64,000 nt of DNA from Planctomycetaceae bacterium. GTDB lineage: Bacteria > Planctomycetota > Planctomycetia > Planctomycetales > Planctomycetaceae. The stretch is from NCBI GenBank assembly GCA_002726205.1, contig PBSL01000013.1, positions 110,078 to 174,077 of the forward strand, given 5' to 3'. Of the stretch, positions 36,332 through 46,896 are shown in pieces. A program made the translations under genes and the position numbers. Within the stretch, counting starts at the first letter, position 1. Each line of letters begins with the position of its first letter. The notes beneath the pieces are model-generated. The model saw nothing but the letters and a program-made list of their open reading frames with translations, was not told the DNA's origin and did no database searches.

Positions 36332-37627
36332 TCACGGCAGCGGGAGGATTCGGATTGAGCGGAAATCCAGGTCGGTCGTGGGATCATGCCCCTGCAGGCT
36401 GATGTGACCCGCTTTCAGTCGCCGCCCTTTGCGGGGGTTGGAATTCTCCTCACGAGTATCAACCCAATCGGTGACCTGCAGCCCATTCACCCAGACGCAG
36501 AAACGCGCGCCGACGGCCGCAACGCTCAGGTACGCCCATTGGTGATCCTGGGCCGCTACAAATCTCGCCGTGTTACGACGGAAGATGGCGCCCGTACCGG
36601 CATTGCTCGGCTTCAGGCGATTGCCTGCGGTGGTACCGTTGTGGATTTGCACTTCGTATCCATTGGAAGGTTGCTCGGCCGTACCCCTCTCGGTACGAAA
36701 AAAGATCCCGCTGTTGAGCTCCTTGCCGTTGGTGCGCGCCTGGGCCTGCAGTAGAAAATCTCCCCAGGTCGACTTCGTTTCCAGGAAACCGGCGCCATCC
36801 TCAACGTGAATTGTTCCGTCAACCACTGAAAATCGGCTCTTGCCCATCGGGACAACTCGCCAACCATCGAGGCTGCGTCCATCAAAGAGGTCACTGGTTC
36901 CCACGGGCCGCAGCCGAACGTTCCGGAATTCTGCCCGGCCTTCGTTCATCTGGAAACCGATCCGTCCCGATGTCAGCGCGTGTTTGGTTTTGTCGTCGAG
37001 GTCGATCACGCGTCGCCCGTCGAGAACGACCGTGATTCGCGTTCCCGACATCGTTACTCGAAATGCGTGCCATTCCCCTTCTACGGTGATCCCACCGGGA
37101 CCTTTTTTTCTGGCCACGAGGCTGCCCGTCGGAAAGGCTGGATGCGAGTCACAGATATTCAACTCGTAACAATCACGCCCCGGGTCCGTTGGCTTCACCG
37201 CCGACCGCAAGAAAACACCACTGTTGCCACCTTTTGAGAGCCTGAATTCGCAAAAGAACTCAAAATCCGAAAAAGGCACGTTCGTCATCAGTTGGCCTGG
37301 CGTTCCGGATTCGACAAGAATCACCCCGTCCTTCACCTTCCATTCGGCGTCGCTGTTGGCCGTCCATCCGAAGAGCGTGTGACCATCAAAAAGCTGCAGC
37401 CAGCCCTCCGCAAGTTCCTTGTCGCTAAGCAACCGCGTCGGCACGCTGGCTAGCGTGGTGGTGGCCTCACGCGAACTGTCGGCCTTCTGCGGCTTCTCGC
37501 CGGGTTGTTCTCTTCCGACTGCATCAACCGACTGATTGGTCCTGGCCGATGGTGCTTCGATTGCCGGGGCACGACCACAACCACATGCCATGATCACAAC
37601 ACAAACGCCCAGACAGTGTTTCCACAT
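36332..37627 (-). CDS. Lipoprotein with two DUF1080 (3-keto-disaccharide hydrolase-like) domains
   Basis: A 431-residue protein with a lipoprotein signal (VVIMACGCG near residue 16). Two DUF1080 concanavalin-like domains: about 75-245 (LFDGHTLFGW, GGNSGVFLRS) and about 250-430 (LFDGRSLDGW, NSGIFFRTE, GYEVQIHN). Members act on 3-keto-glycosides or bind sugars; planctomycetes have many. It begins 12 bases after the prfB stop with GAGGG upstream, so it is probably in the same transcript despite the unrelated role. Confidence 0.88.
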   Translation of the reverse strand: MWKHCLGVCVVIMACGCGRAPAIEAPSARTNQSVDAVGREQPGEKPQKADSSREATTTLASVPTRLLSDKELAEGWLQLFDGHTLFGWTANSDAEWKVKDGVILVESGTPGQLMTNVPFSDFEFFCEFRLSKGGNSGVFLRSAVKPTDPGRDCYELNICDSHPAFPTGSLVARKKGPGGITVEGEWHAFRVTMSGTRITVVLDGRRVIDLDDKTKHALTSGRIGFQMNEGRAEFRNVRLRPVGTSDLFDGRSLDGWRVVPMGKSRFSVVDGTIHVEDGAGFLETKSTWGDFLLQAQARTNGKELNSGIFFRTERGTAEQPSNGYEVQIHNGTTAGNRLKPSNAGTGAIFRRNTARFVAAQDHQWAYLSVAAVGARFCVWVNGLQVTDWVDTREENSNPRKGRRLKAGHISLQGHDPTTDLDFRSIRILPLP

Positions 37628-37639
37628 CGCCCCGCCCTC

Positions 37640-38786
37640 TTAATCGGAACTCGCTGACGACCCGCCGCCGGCGTGCTGCCGCCCGAGACTCCATCTCAGG
37701 TACTCTTCGATGAAAGGGTCGAGACCACCATCGAGAACCGGTTGCGGATTCCCAACCTTCAGGGACGTCCTGGCGTCCTTGACATACTGTTCCGGATGCA
37801 ACACGTAGTTGCGGACGGTCTGTCCACCAAAACCGATCTTGGATTTTTGCCCCCGCTTGGCTGCCAATTCGGCATCCCGCTTTTCCTGCTGGATCTGGTA
37901 GAGCTTCGCGGCCAGCATTTTCCGGGCCTGGGCTCGATTCTTGTGCTGACTTCGCTGACTCTGGCACTGGACGACCACGCCGCTCTCCAGGTGTGTCAAA
38001 CGTATCGCCGAGTCGGTTTTGTTGACGTGTTGGCCCCCGGCGCCGCTGGCCCGGTAGGTATCTTCGCGCACATCGCTCTCGAAGTTGATCTCTACCTGGA
38101 CGGTTTCAGCAATCTCGGGAGTAATGTCGACCGCGGCGAACGAGGTGTGACGGCGCCCGGCCGCATCGAACGGACTGATCCGCACCAACCGATGATTTCC
38201 GGTTTCGCCTCGCAGGTACCCGTAGGCGTACCCTCCGCGAACGGCAATCGTCGCATTACGAATGCCTGCTTCTTCTGATTCCGACATATCGAGCAGCTCG
38301 TAAGCAAAACCACGCCCTTCGGCCCATCGCGAATACATCCTCAGTAACATCTGAGCCCAGTCGGACGAATCCGTCCCACCTTCACCGGCCTGAATCTGCA
38401 CGAACGCATTGGATGAATCGTACGGATCCGACATCATCGCCCGCAGTTCCAACTGTTCCAATCGCGGCCGAATGGATCGGACCGTCGTGGCGACCTCGTC
38501 GTCGGCTTCAGCACCCACCCCGTCTTCCTCGGCCAGTTCGACGAGAACTTCCAGGTCTTCGCCCGACGAGACGAGTTCCTCGAGTGGTTTCAGCGTGGAA
38601 TTGACCTGTTTCAGCCGTTCCACTTGTTCTTGGGCCGATTCCTGGTTGTCCCAGAAACCCGGGGCGACCATCTTCTGATTGATCGCCTCACGCTGGGCAG
38701 TCAGTCCAGTGAGGTCAAAGTGAGTCCCGGAGTTGTACGATCCGCTCGATCATGCCCTGGCAGGCCAGCCGCAGTTCATGGTCCAT
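37640..38786 (-). CDS. prfB: Peptide chain release factor 2, programmed +1 frameshift
   Basis: RF2 frees peptides at UGA and UAA. The first 23 codons run from ATG 38786 (GGAG 8 bases upstream) to CTT at 38720-38718, then an in-frame TGA at 38717-38715. Skipping one T continues as GAC from 38716 and gives 381 residues in total. The join [17 protein letters not shown] matches other RF2 proteins. The stop-recognition tripeptide SPF is near 204-206 and the catalytic GGQ near 250-252. In-frame reading without the shift leaves a 343-residue N-truncated protein. The frameshift gives autoregulation by RF2 level. Confidence 0.95.
38714..38720 (-). promoter_or_regulatory. prfB programmed frameshift site
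   Basis: The minus-strand heptamer CTTTGAC matches the conserved RF2 slippery site. The usual upstream purine-rich ribosome-pausing element is present only weakly as CGGGA four bases before CTT. Confidence 0.93.
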
Positions 38787-38855
38787 CGGTCTTGCTCCGG
38801 GCCTCGTTGTGCGTCGTTTCACCACGGCGGCGATCTCGGCACTCCAAAGTCGAGG

Positions 38856-38884
38856 ATTATAGAACACGTCGCGGCGAAGGACTA
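38856..38884 (-). promoter_or_regulatory. Promoter for prfB
   Basis: A perfect TATAAT on the minus strand (38861-38856) with a weak -35 (TAGTCC, 17-base spacer) reaching into the end of rfbB. The transcript would start near 38849, about 63 bases before the prfB ATG. Confidence 0.55.
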
Positions 38885-39907
38885 CCCGTCCCCCAACCGT
38901 TCGCCGTATTGCTGCTTGTAGAACTCGCGGTACTCCCCGCTGCGGATACGTTCGACCCAGTCGGTATTGGCCAGATACCAGGCCACAGTCACGGACAATC
39001 CTTCCCCGAAGCCAATCTCCGGCGACCATCCGAGTTCACTTTCGGCCTTTGAACAATCAATCGCATAACGCTGATCGTGACCTGGCCGGTCCGGAACGAA
39101 CCGGATCAGCGACTCGGGACGATCCAGCAATCCCAGCAGTTTTCGTGTGAGATCGATGTTCGACATCTCGGCGTTCCCGCCGAAATTGTAGACCTCGCCG
39201 ACATCACCGTCCCTGAGGGCCGCAGCGATGCCCCGACAGTGGTCGTCAACATGGATCCAGTCCCTGACGTTCTCTCCAGTCCCGTACACCGGCAGCGGTT
39301 GATGATCCAGTGCGTTGCTGATGAACAACGGGATCAGTTTTTCGGGAAACTGGAAACGTCCGTAATTGTTCGAACACCGCGTGATGACGCCAGGAAACCC
39401 GTGCGAATGCACAGCAGCGCGAACCAGCAGGTCGGCGGCAGCTTTTGATGCGGAATACGGGCTGTTTGGAGCCAGCGGTGTACTCTCGGTGAAGGCACCC
39501 GTGCTGCCCAGGCTCCCGTAGACTTCGTCTGTCGACACTTGAACAAAACGACGCACACTGGCTGCACGGGCCGCATCAATCAGCACTTGGGTGCCGACGA
39601 TGTTCGTCTGCACAAACGGGCTGGAGTCCAGGAGGCTACGATCCACGTGGCTTTCTGCGGCAAAATTCACGATCGCCTCGATGCGGTGCTCTACCAGCAA
39701 CGAATCGACCAGCGAGCGGTCCGCGATGTCTCCCTGACAGAAGATGTACCGCGAGTCATCAGCGATCTCCGCCAGATTTTCTGGATTGCCGGCATAAGTC
39801 AGCTTGTCGAGATTGACGACGGCCAGGCCGGGTTGATTGGCGAGGATCAAACGGATGAAGTTCGATCCGATGAAGCCACAACCGCCGGTAACCATCAACG
39901 TCGGCAT
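38882..39907 (-). CDS. rfbB: dTDP-glucose 4,6-dehydratase
   Basis: A 341-residue extended SDR that turns dTDP-glucose into dTDP-4-keto-6-deoxyglucose, precursor of rhamnose and other deoxysugars. NAD motif GGCGFIGSNF at 7-16, FAAESHVDRS near 81, catalytic STDEVYGSLG near 125 and YSASKAA near 150, RCSNNYGRFQFPEK near 180. The ATG lies three bases after the gyrA stop, so the two genes are co-transcribed. The other dTDP-rhamnose genes are not in the window. Confidence 0.95.
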   Translation of the reverse strand: MPTLMVTGGCGFIGSNFIRLILANQPGLAVVNLDKLTYAGNPENLAEIADDSRYIFCQGDIADRSLVDSLLVEHRIEAIVNFAAESHVDRSLLDSSPFVQTNIVGTQVLIDAARAASVRRFVQVSTDEVYGSLGSTGAFTESTPLAPNSPYSASKAAADLLVRAAVHSHGFPGVITRCSNNYGRFQFPEKLIPLFISNALDHQPLPVYGTGENVRDWIHVDDHCRGIAAALRDGDVGEVYNFGGNAEMSNIDLTRKLLGLLDRPESLIRFVPDRPGHDQRYAIDCSKAESELGWSPEIGFGEGLSVTVAWYLANTDWVERIRSGEYREFYKQQYGERLGDG

Positions 39908-39910
39908 GAA

Positions 39911-42568
39911 TCAGTCCACGATTTCGCCCGGGATCCGAGCCAGCGAGGCGAATTGGTCACCATCCTTCAATTTGATCAATCGCACGCCTTGGGTGTTTCG
40001 CCCAATCGGCCGGATGTCTCCGGCTCTCACACGCTGGATCATTCCCCCGCGGGTGATCATAAGGACCTCGTCGGCATCATTCACCGCGGCGATGTCGATC
40101 ACAGGCCCATTTCTCTTTGACGTCTGGATGTCAATCAGCCCCTTGCCACCTCGTTTTTGGCTGCGGTACTGCCTGCCTCCACCCTCGGAACCGTTGGACG
40201 CACCAGAATCCTCACTCCCGCCGTCGCTCGCGGAACTGCTGCCACCGAAGAGTGTCCGCTTACCAAATCCGTTTTCACAGACCGTCAGCAGGCTCATGTC
40301 ATTCTCGGCCACGACCATTCCCACGACCGAGTCCTCTTCAGACAATGAGATGCCGCGGACTCCCCGGGTGGCTCGCCCCATGCTTCTGGCATCCGTCTCA
40401 TTGAAACGGATCGCCATCCCTTTTCTAGTAGCGATCAAGACATCCTGCCCCGGTTCGACAAGCCGGACCGCCACGAGTTCATCGCCTTCGTCAAGTTTGA
40501 TCGCGATGATGCCACCTTGTTTCGGGCGGCTGTAGGCCGAAAGTGCCGTTTTCTTCACCTGCCCGCGACGTGTGACGATGATCAGAGACCGTTCGGCGTC
40601 GAACTCCCTGACGGCCAGGCAGTTGGAGACCTGCTCGGCCTCGCCCACGCTCAGCAAATTGATCAGTGCCCGCCCTCTAGCCGTACGACTCGTCTGCGGC
40701 AGGTCATAGACCTTCCGCCAATGGACCTTGCCCTGGTCACTGAAGAACAACAGCCACGAGTGCGTGCTCGAGACGAACAGGTGGGAAATCGGGTCCTCGT
40801 CTCCGCTCTTGGCCCCGGTAATCCCGATACCGCCGCGGGCCTGCGATTTGTACCTCGCCAGGGGTGTTCGCTTGATGTAGTTCTGACTCGAGAGCGTGAC
40901 CACCATCGATTCCTCGGTGATCAGGTCTGCGCGATCAACCTGGCCAATCTCCTCTGCGGAAATCTCCGTCCGCCTCTCACTGCCATACTTCTCCTTCAAG
41001 GACACCATATCTTCACGCACGACGGCCCGCAGGTTCGACTCTTCCGCAAGCAGACGCAGATATCTCGCGATGTCGGCCAGCAGGCCGCTGTATTCCTCGC
41101 GTAGCTGTTCGCGCTCCAGGTTCGCCAGTGACCCCAACTGCATCGAGATGATCGCGTCGCACTGTTTGGCAGTGAGCGTATAGGTGGTTCGCTCTTCGCG
41201 TTCCTCCAGAAAAACGGCAAATCCATCATCGCCCAGTGCCCGGGCGACCAATTCTGCAGGGACTTCTACTTCCTGCAACCGCTGCTTGGCGTCGGCCCGA
41301 CTCGAGGAATCACGAATTGTCTTGATGATCTGGTCGATGTCTATCTGGGCGATCAGCAGGCCTTCAACCGTGTGCTTGCGCCTCCGAGCCTCGGCGAGCA
41401 AGAATTCCGCCCTGCGTCGAATCACATCAACGCGGTGCCTCAGAAACTCGTCAAGCAACGCTTTGATCGACAGCACGCGCGGCCGCCCGCCCACAAGCGC
41501 CAACAGGATCATGCTGACCGTCGTCTGCAACGGAGAGAAGCGGAACAACTGGTTGAGGACCACTTCCCGGTCGGCGTCACGTTTCAGCACGATATGAAGC
41601 CGGACCTGCCATGGGGGGACATTGCGATCGGTCAAATCGACAATCCGTGAGATCCCCTTGATCCGCTCGTCCCGCACCAACACCTCGAGTTTCTCACGGA
41701 TCCGATCACGCGTCTCAAGATAGGGGATCTCAGAAACCACGATCACGTCAGCCTTTTTTTCGGTCGTGAACTCCGTCTTCGCTCGCAGACAAATCGTCGA
41801 CCGGCCGGTCAGATAACCTTGTCGAATACCCGCCTGGCCGCAGATCACACCCCCTGTCGGGAAATCCGGACCGGGAATGACTTCGATCAATTCGTCGGCA
41901 GACACCTCGGGGTCATCCACGAGGCGAATCACAGCATCACAGACCTCGTTGAGGTTGTGAGGCGGAATGCTGGTCGCCATGCCCACCGCAATCCCGTTGG
42001 AGCCGTTGACCAGCAGATTGGGAAATTTCGAGGGCAAGACGACCGGCTCAACGTTTCGCTGGTCGTAGGTGGGAACATAGTCAACGGTATCGCGTTGCAA
42101 GTCCTCAAGCATCTCGCCGGCGACCGCAGAGAGCCGAGCCTCGGTGTACCTCATCGCCGCCGGAGGCAATCCGGCCAGCGAACCGAAGTTGCCTTGCTTG
42201 TCGACCAGCACATCCCGCATGATCCATCCCTGTGCCATGCGAACCAGCGTGGGATAAATCGATCCATCACCGTGCGGGTGGTAGTTTCCGCTCGTGTCGC
42301 CGGAGATCTTGGCGCACTTGACACGAGAGGAGCTGGGACCGAGATTCAGGTCGTCCATCGCGACCAGAATACGTCTCTGCGAAGGTTTCAGGCCGTCACG
42401 GGCGTCGGGCAGCGCGCGACTGATGATCACGCTCATCGCATAGGTGAGATAGCTGTCTCGCATCTCATCCTGGATATCGAGCCGCCGGACATTCTCCCCC
42501 GGCCCGATCACGCTATCACCGTCGCTGTTACCGCGTTCGTCCCCCGGTGAATCCTGCTGGTCAGCCAC
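39911..42568 (-). CDS. gyrA: DNA gyrase subunit A
   Basis: An 885-residue type II topoisomerase subunit with GTG start (AAGG about 8 bases upstream). Winged-helix and tower regions are complete; the active-site tyrosine is Tyr141 in MRYTEARLS. The C-terminal beta-pinwheel contains the GyrA box as QKRGGKG, which separates gyrase from ParC. A Ser/Gly/Glu-rich insert precedes the box. In the quinolone-resistance region the residues matching E. coli Ser83 and Asp87 are Gly102 and Pro106. gyrB is not adjacent. Transcribed from the promoter at 42693-42721 and followed by rfbB. Confidence 0.97.
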   Translation of the reverse strand: MADQQDSPGDERGNSDGDSVIGPGENVRRLDIQDEMRDSYLTYAMSVIISRALPDARDGLKPSQRRILVAMDDLNLGPSSSRVKCAKISGDTSGNYHPHGDGSIYPTLVRMAQGWIMRDVLVDKQGNFGSLAGLPPAAMRYTEARLSAVAGEMLEDLQRDTVDYVPTYDQRNVEPVVLPSKFPNLLVNGSNGIAVGMATSIPPHNLNEVCDAVIRLVDDPEVSADELIEVIPGPDFPTGGVICGQAGIRQGYLTGRSTICLRAKTEFTTEKKADVIVVSEIPYLETRDRIREKLEVLVRDERIKGISRIVDLTDRNVPPWQVRLHIVLKRDADREVVLNQLFRFSPLQTTVSMILLALVGGRPRVLSIKALLDEFLRHRVDVIRRRAEFLLAEARRRKHTVEGLLIAQIDIDQIIKTIRDSSSRADAKQRLQEVEVPAELVARALGDDGFAVFLEEREERTTYTLTAKQCDAIISMQLGSLANLEREQLREEYSGLLADIARYLRLLAEESNLRAVVREDMVSLKEKYGSERRTEISAEEIGQVDRADLITEESMVVTLSSQNYIKRTPLARYKSQARGGIGITGAKSGDEDPISHLFVSSTHSWLLFFSDQGKVHWRKVYDLPQTSRTARGRALINLLSVGEAEQVSNCLAVREFDAERSLIIVTRRGQVKKTALSAYSRPKQGGIIAIKLDEGDELVAVRLVEPGQDVLIATRKGMAIRFNETDARSMGRATRGVRGISLSEEDSVVGMVVAENDMSLLTVCENGFGKRTLFGGSSSASDGGSEDSGASNGSEGGGRQYRSQKRGGKGLIDIQTSKRNGPVIDIAAVNDADEVLMITRGGMIQRVRAGDIRPIGRNTQGVRLIKLKDGDQFASLARIPGEIVD

Positions 42569-42692
42569 TCGTCATCCCTTCGTCGTGCCCGCCACACACC
42601 CGCCAGATCGGCCTCAGCAAGAGCAACTCGCCAGTCGAATCCGCGATGTCGGTACGCCGCTCAGTCTTATCCGTTTTCCGCAGCTTGGCTGC

Positions 42693-42721
42693 ATTTTAGC
42701 TGACCAGGCCCCCCCCGACAA
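42693..42721 (-). promoter_or_regulatory. sigma-70-type promoter for gyrA-rfbB
   Basis: On the minus strand TTGTCG (42721-42716), a 17-base spacer containing a seven-G run, and TAAAAT (42698-42693). It predicts a leader of about 118 bases. The rest of the 298-base divergent gap (42569-42866) has no gene or promoter I can support. Confidence 0.65.
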
Positions 42722-42866
42722 CGCACTGACGGACGACCGTCGACGGGCAATCAAACGTTGCCAGAGGCAGGCGATGGCAGCCACAATGGACGAGTTCCTG
42801 TTTGATTCAACGCCGAATCCCACCAGGCAAGAAACTGTGCCATGACAACCATCCGGATGACTGCTC

Positions 42867-44999
42867 GTGGGTGAACCCAGACCACAAAGCCTCGACACGC
42901 AGGTGCAGGACGAGGCCTCTCTCTCCGAATCCAGGACACTGAGTCGCCAGTCGCGACTGCCGTCGTTGACCTTGCCCGGCTACGTGTTTCAGCAGTGCCT
43001 GGGCGACGGTGCCTTCGGGTCGGTCTGGCTGGCCAATGAAGAAAACACTGGCCGCCTGGTTGCTGTGAAAATCTACAGTCACCAGGGCCGTCTCGACTGG
43101 ACGCTGTTGACCCGCGAGGTCGAAAAACTGGCCGCCCTCGACAGTTCCCGGCACATCGTCGGGCTCCTCGCCGTGGGATGGGACAGTGACCCACCCTACT
43201 ACATCATGGAGTACCTCCAGAATGGGTCGCTGGCCGGATACCTGTCGGAGGGCCCGTTGCCGATTGCCGAAGTCGTACGCATCGCTCACGGAGTCCTGCA
43301 GGGCCTGGTCCACGCCCACGGTCGTGGCATTCTGCATTGTGACCTGAAACCGGGAAATGTCCTCCTCGACGACGATCTCTCACCCCGATTGTGTGACTTC
43401 GGTCAATCCCGACTCACCCACGAACAAGACCCGGCCCTGGGAACCTTGTATTACATGGCGCCCGAGCAAGCCGACCTGCAGGCGATTCCCGATGCCCGCT
43501 GGGACGTCTACGCGCTGGGAGCGTTGCTCTACCATCTGTTGACCGGAGGACCGCCGCACCGCACGCCTGAGGCCGAGCAACGCTTGGCGTCGTGCGAATC
43601 CCTCGCCGAGCGCCTGGCGACCTATCGTCAACTGGTCGGCAGACAACCGCGGCCATCCAAACACCGCGTCAAAGGGATCGATCGCCGCCTGGCAGATATC
43701 GTGGACCGTTGTCTACGCTGCGACCCATCTGACCGTTTCCCCAACGCGCAGGCTGTTCTCGACGCCTTCCACGCACGTGAAAAACAGCGTGCCCGCCGTC
43801 CATTGATCTTTCTGGGTGGCATCGCGCCGCTGGTACTCCTGGCGGGCATGTTCGTATTCGGCCTGACCGCGATGGAAGACGCCGTCAGCACTGCCCAGCG
43901 GACGCTTGTCACTCGTGCTATGGAAAGCCACAACGTTTCAGCGGGCATCATGGCCCGGGGCGTTGAACGGGAGCTCGACCAGTGGCGTCGAGAACTGGAA
44001 CAAGTTGCGGAGTCTGAGGACTTCAAACTCCTCGTGTCCGAAACCGCATCCCGCAACTGGGAGCCCAGGAATGAGCTCCGGGCTCATCTGGACGCTGCCC
44101 GGAAGAAAGCCAACACTGCCCGCAAACGTCAGCAGCGAACGCCGGATGCCAGCTGGTTTCTCGTCGATGCGGGAGGTTACCAGCGATGGCGAGGGCCTCA
44201 CAGCCCAGACACTCTCGACGAGCGGTGGGCGCACCGTGATTACTACCACGGCCTCGATCAGGAATTCGCCCGGGCAAACCTCCCGCCGACAATCAGCCCC
44301 ATCCGGAAACCGCATCTCTCTTTGGCGTTTCGCAGCCAAGCAACCAACAAATCCATCGTTGCCCAGTCTGTCCCGGTCCGCAACACGGCGGGGGATATCC
44401 TGGCCATCCTGGCCGCCACCCGCCCTCTCGGCAATGTTCTGCTCGCCCCCTATGCCGAATACAAGCCCCGTCTGGGATCTCTCAAAGACAACGACGTGAA
44501 TCGGACATTCGCCATCGTCGACTCCAGAAACGGTCGGCTGCTTGACCATCCCTGGCTCCAACAACAAGACAATGACGCGAACGAGCTCTCGCTATCCCCC
44601 CAGTTGATCGCCACGCTGGTCTCAAGACGTAAGAACCATAACGTCGCCGCTGGTGTCGCCCGTACCGATTACCGCGACCCCACCGCCGTGCACGACGTCG
44701 ATTTTCACGGCCAGTGGCTGGCTGCCTTCAGCCCAGTGGGAACGACTGGCTGGTTCACCCTCGTCCAGGAACGGAAACATCAAGCCCTGCAACCGGTGTC
44801 CCTGATGCAAAGCAACATTCTCCGCACATGGCTTTTTGCCCTCGCCGCCAGCGGTTCGGTGATCACATTGATGTGGATCCTGGTGCTTCGCAGTTTCGGC
44901 AACCCTCGATCCACCGCCGGACTTGGAACGAGCGTCCGCCCAGATGGCTCTCCCGCCACAGCCCTGTCAACCACACCTCTGGAGCCACCCCGTGCTTGA
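42867..44999 (+). CDS. Transmembrane Ser/Thr protein kinase with Cache-like sensor
   Basis: A 710-residue protein with GTG start. An active-looking kinase domain spans residues 38-310: GDGAFGSVW, AVKIY (Lys68), HCDLKPGN (157-164), DFG (177-179) and APE. A membrane helix at about 316-340 is followed by an extracytoplasmic region (about 345-645) with the features of a double Cache sensor (DYYHGLDQEF, LSLAFRSQATN, GDILAILAATRPLG), then a second helix near 655-675. It likely phosphorylates proteins in answer to an external small molecule. Its end overlaps the FHA-cyclase gene by 8 bases; FHA domains bind phosphothreonine, so that protein is a likely partner. Confidence 0.92.
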   Translation: MGEPRPQSLDTQVQDEASLSESRTLSRQSRLPSLTLPGYVFQQCLGDGAFGSVWLANEENTGRLVAVKIYSHQGRLDWTLLTREVEKLAALDSSRHIVGLLAVGWDSDPPYYIMEYLQNGSLAGYLSEGPLPIAEVVRIAHGVLQGLVHAHGRGILHCDLKPGNVLLDDDLSPRLCDFGQSRLTHEQDPALGTLYYMAPEQADLQAIPDARWDVYALGALLYHLLTGGPPHRTPEAEQRLASCESLAERLATYRQLVGRQPRPSKHRVKGIDRRLADIVDRCLRCDPSDRFPNAQAVLDAFHAREKQRARRPLIFLGGIAPLVLLAGMFVFGLTAMEDAVSTAQRTLVTRAMESHNVSAGIMARGVERELDQWRRELEQVAESEDFKLLVSETASRNWEPRNELRAHLDAARKKANTARKRQQRTPDASWFLVDAGGYQRWRGPHSPDTLDERWAHRDYYHGLDQEFARANLPPTISPIRKPHLSLAFRSQATNKSIVAQSVPVRNTAGDILAILAATRPLGNVLLAPYAEYKPRLGSLKDNDVNRTFAIVDSRNGRLLDHPWLQQQDNDANELSLSPQLIATLVSRRKNHNVAAGVARTDYRDPTAVHDVDFHGQWLAAFSPVGTTGWFTLVQERKHQALQPVSLMQSNILRTWLFALAASGSVITLMWILVLRSFGNPRSTAGLGTSVRPDGSPATALSTTPLEPPRA

Positions 45000-46761
45000 G
45001 TTGGTCGCCATTGGTCCCGGCTCCGCGGACCATCTGCGGTATCGTCTCGAGACGGCCGAGACATTTCGTGTGGGCCGCGATCCGTCGATGGACATCACGG
45101 TCTCGTGGGACCCGCATATTTCCCGGCATCATTTCACGCTCGACCTCCAACCTAACCACACTGTCATTCTTCACTGCCAGGCCGGGGCTGCCAACCCGGT
45201 GCTCATACACGGTGACGCCATACTCGAAACCACACTTCTCCCCGGCGATCACTTCGTGATCGGCACCACCACCTTTCGTCTCGACAAGGCCGACGAAGCC
45301 GTGTCTTCCTCCGACCATCCGCAGACGATCGAAACGGTAAGCTTCGACCAGGACCAATTGCGTCAAATCCGTTTTCGCGACCCTGGCAAGCGAATTGAGG
45401 TCTTAACACGGCTGCCGGACCTGATCTGGGGCGCCCGTTCCGATGACGACCTGTATCATCGCATCGCCAACCTGCTGTTGGCCGGGGTCGCCCACGCCGA
45501 CGCGATCGCCATCGTCGAAATCGGCGATGCCGAAGACGGCATTTCTGTCCTTCACTGGGACCGGAGGCAGGAAACCGCCGGGCCGGTTCGCCCGAGTACA
45601 CGCCTCGTCCGCGCCGCTTTCAGCGACACCGAACGCAGTGTCCTTCACACCTGGGATGCCGAGCATGCCACGCCGGAGTACACCGAACTCGGTGGATTCA
45701 ACTGGGCTTACTGCACTCCGATTCGCGATGTTCCCGGTGAACGCCGCGCGTTGTACGTGGCGGGCCGCGCCCCCGGAGCCACCGCCACCACCGCACGCCC
45801 GGTCCTTGAATCGGACGTGAAATACACCGAACTGATCGCCGCCGTCATCGGCGCTATTCGGCGCGTCAACCGCCTGGAACGACAGCGGGCCGGATATCGA
45901 CAATTCTTCGCCCCACCGGTGCTGGCGGCCCTCGGCGATGATCTCGACACCTCGCTGTTGGAGCCCAGGGAATGTGATGTCACGGTCATGTTTTGTGATC
46001 TGCGGGATTTCTCGCGCCACGCAGAGACTTCTGCCGATGACCTGATCGGGTTGCTGGAGACTGTCAGCCAGATCATGAGTGTGATCACGACCCAGATTCA
46101 CAAGTTCGGCGGTGTGGCAGGTGATTTCCAGGGCGACGCCGCATTGGGTTTTTGGGGCTGGCCTTTCCCGGGAGATTCCTCAACACAAAATGCCTGCCGC
46201 GCGGCGTTGGGAATTCGACACGAACTTCAATTGGCAACCGCTGACCCGGATCATCCACTCTCCAATTTCTCACTCGGGATTGGCCTCTCACACGGTCGGG
46301 CCGTTGCTGGCAAGATCGGTACATCCGACCAGGTCAAGGTCACCGTCTTTGGACCCGTCGTCAACCTCGCCAGTCGCCTCGAAAGCCTTACCCGCCAACT
46401 CCATGTCCCCATCATCATTGACCAGGCCACCGCCAACCGCGTTTCCTGCACACTCGACGCCGGTGAAGCCCGTGTTCGACGACTCGCCAGGCTCTTGCCT
46501 TATGGTCTCGAGACCCCTCACAACGTCAGCGAACTGCTGCCCCCACTGTCGCACTGGCCGGAACTCACCGATGAACACATCGCGCGTTTCGAGGAGGGAG
46601 TTGACCACTTCATCAACGGCGACTGGGACCAAGCGTATCGTTGCCTGCACTCGATGCCGGCGTCGGACCGCGCCCAGGATTTCCTGACGATGCTCATCAC
46701 CCAGCACAATCGAGTCGCTCCGGCAGATTGGGACGGGATTGTCCGCCTTCCCGGCAAGTAG
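44992..46761 (+). CDS. FHA domain - GAF-like - class III nucleotide cyclase-like protein
   Basis: A 589-residue protein; GTG 44992 is chosen as GGAG stands 7 bases before it and it overlaps the kinase stop. N-terminal FHA domain (about 1-105) with Arg29 and SRHH at 44-47 for phosphothreonine binding; a GAF-like region (about 140-300); a class III cyclase domain (about 328-515) with VMFCDLRDFSR and GDFQGDAALGFWGWP; and a helical C-terminus. Both metal-binding aspartates and the Asn/Arg of VVNLASRLES are kept, but the base-selecting Lys is Asp and the later Asp/Thr is Pro, so the product is uncertain. Likely read-out of the upstream kinase. Confidence 0.88.
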   Translation: MLELVAIGPGSADHLRYRLETAETFRVGRDPSMDITVSWDPHISRHHFTLDLQPNHTVILHCQAGAANPVLIHGDAILETTLLPGDHFVIGTTTFRLDKADEAVSSSDHPQTIETVSFDQDQLRQIRFRDPGKRIEVLTRLPDLIWGARSDDDLYHRIANLLLAGVAHADAIAIVEIGDAEDGISVLHWDRRQETAGPVRPSTRLVRAAFSDTERSVLHTWDAEHATPEYTELGGFNWAYCTPIRDVPGERRALYVAGRAPGATATTARPVLESDVKYTELIAAVIGAIRRVNRLERQRAGYRQFFAPPVLAALGDDLDTSLLEPRECDVTVMFCDLRDFSRHAETSADDLIGLLETVSQIMSVITTQIHKFGGVAGDFQGDAALGFWGWPFPGDSSTQNACRAALGIRHELQLATADPDHPLSNFSLGIGLSHGRAVAGKIGTSDQVKVTVFGPVVNLASRLESLTRQLHVPIIIDQATANRVSCTLDAGEARVRRLARLLPYGLETPHNVSELLPPLSHWPELTDEHIARFEEGVDHFINGDWDQAYRCLHSMPASDRAQDFLTMLITQHNRVAPADWDGIVRLPGK

Positions 46762-46896
46762 GACCGATCGCTGCTTCACCCGCGGCCCGGACCGCATCGG
46801 CAGACTTTGAACGTTTTTGGTTTCGACGGCTTTGATCATCGCCCTGTTCACCGATAGAATCGAGACACTTCGTCCGGGACTGTTCGGCGACCACCG

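Noticed and set aside
42585..42845. A plus-strand frame of 86 codons in the gyrA-kinase gap
   Set aside because: It covers the gyrA promoter, has no ribosome site and no recognisable product.
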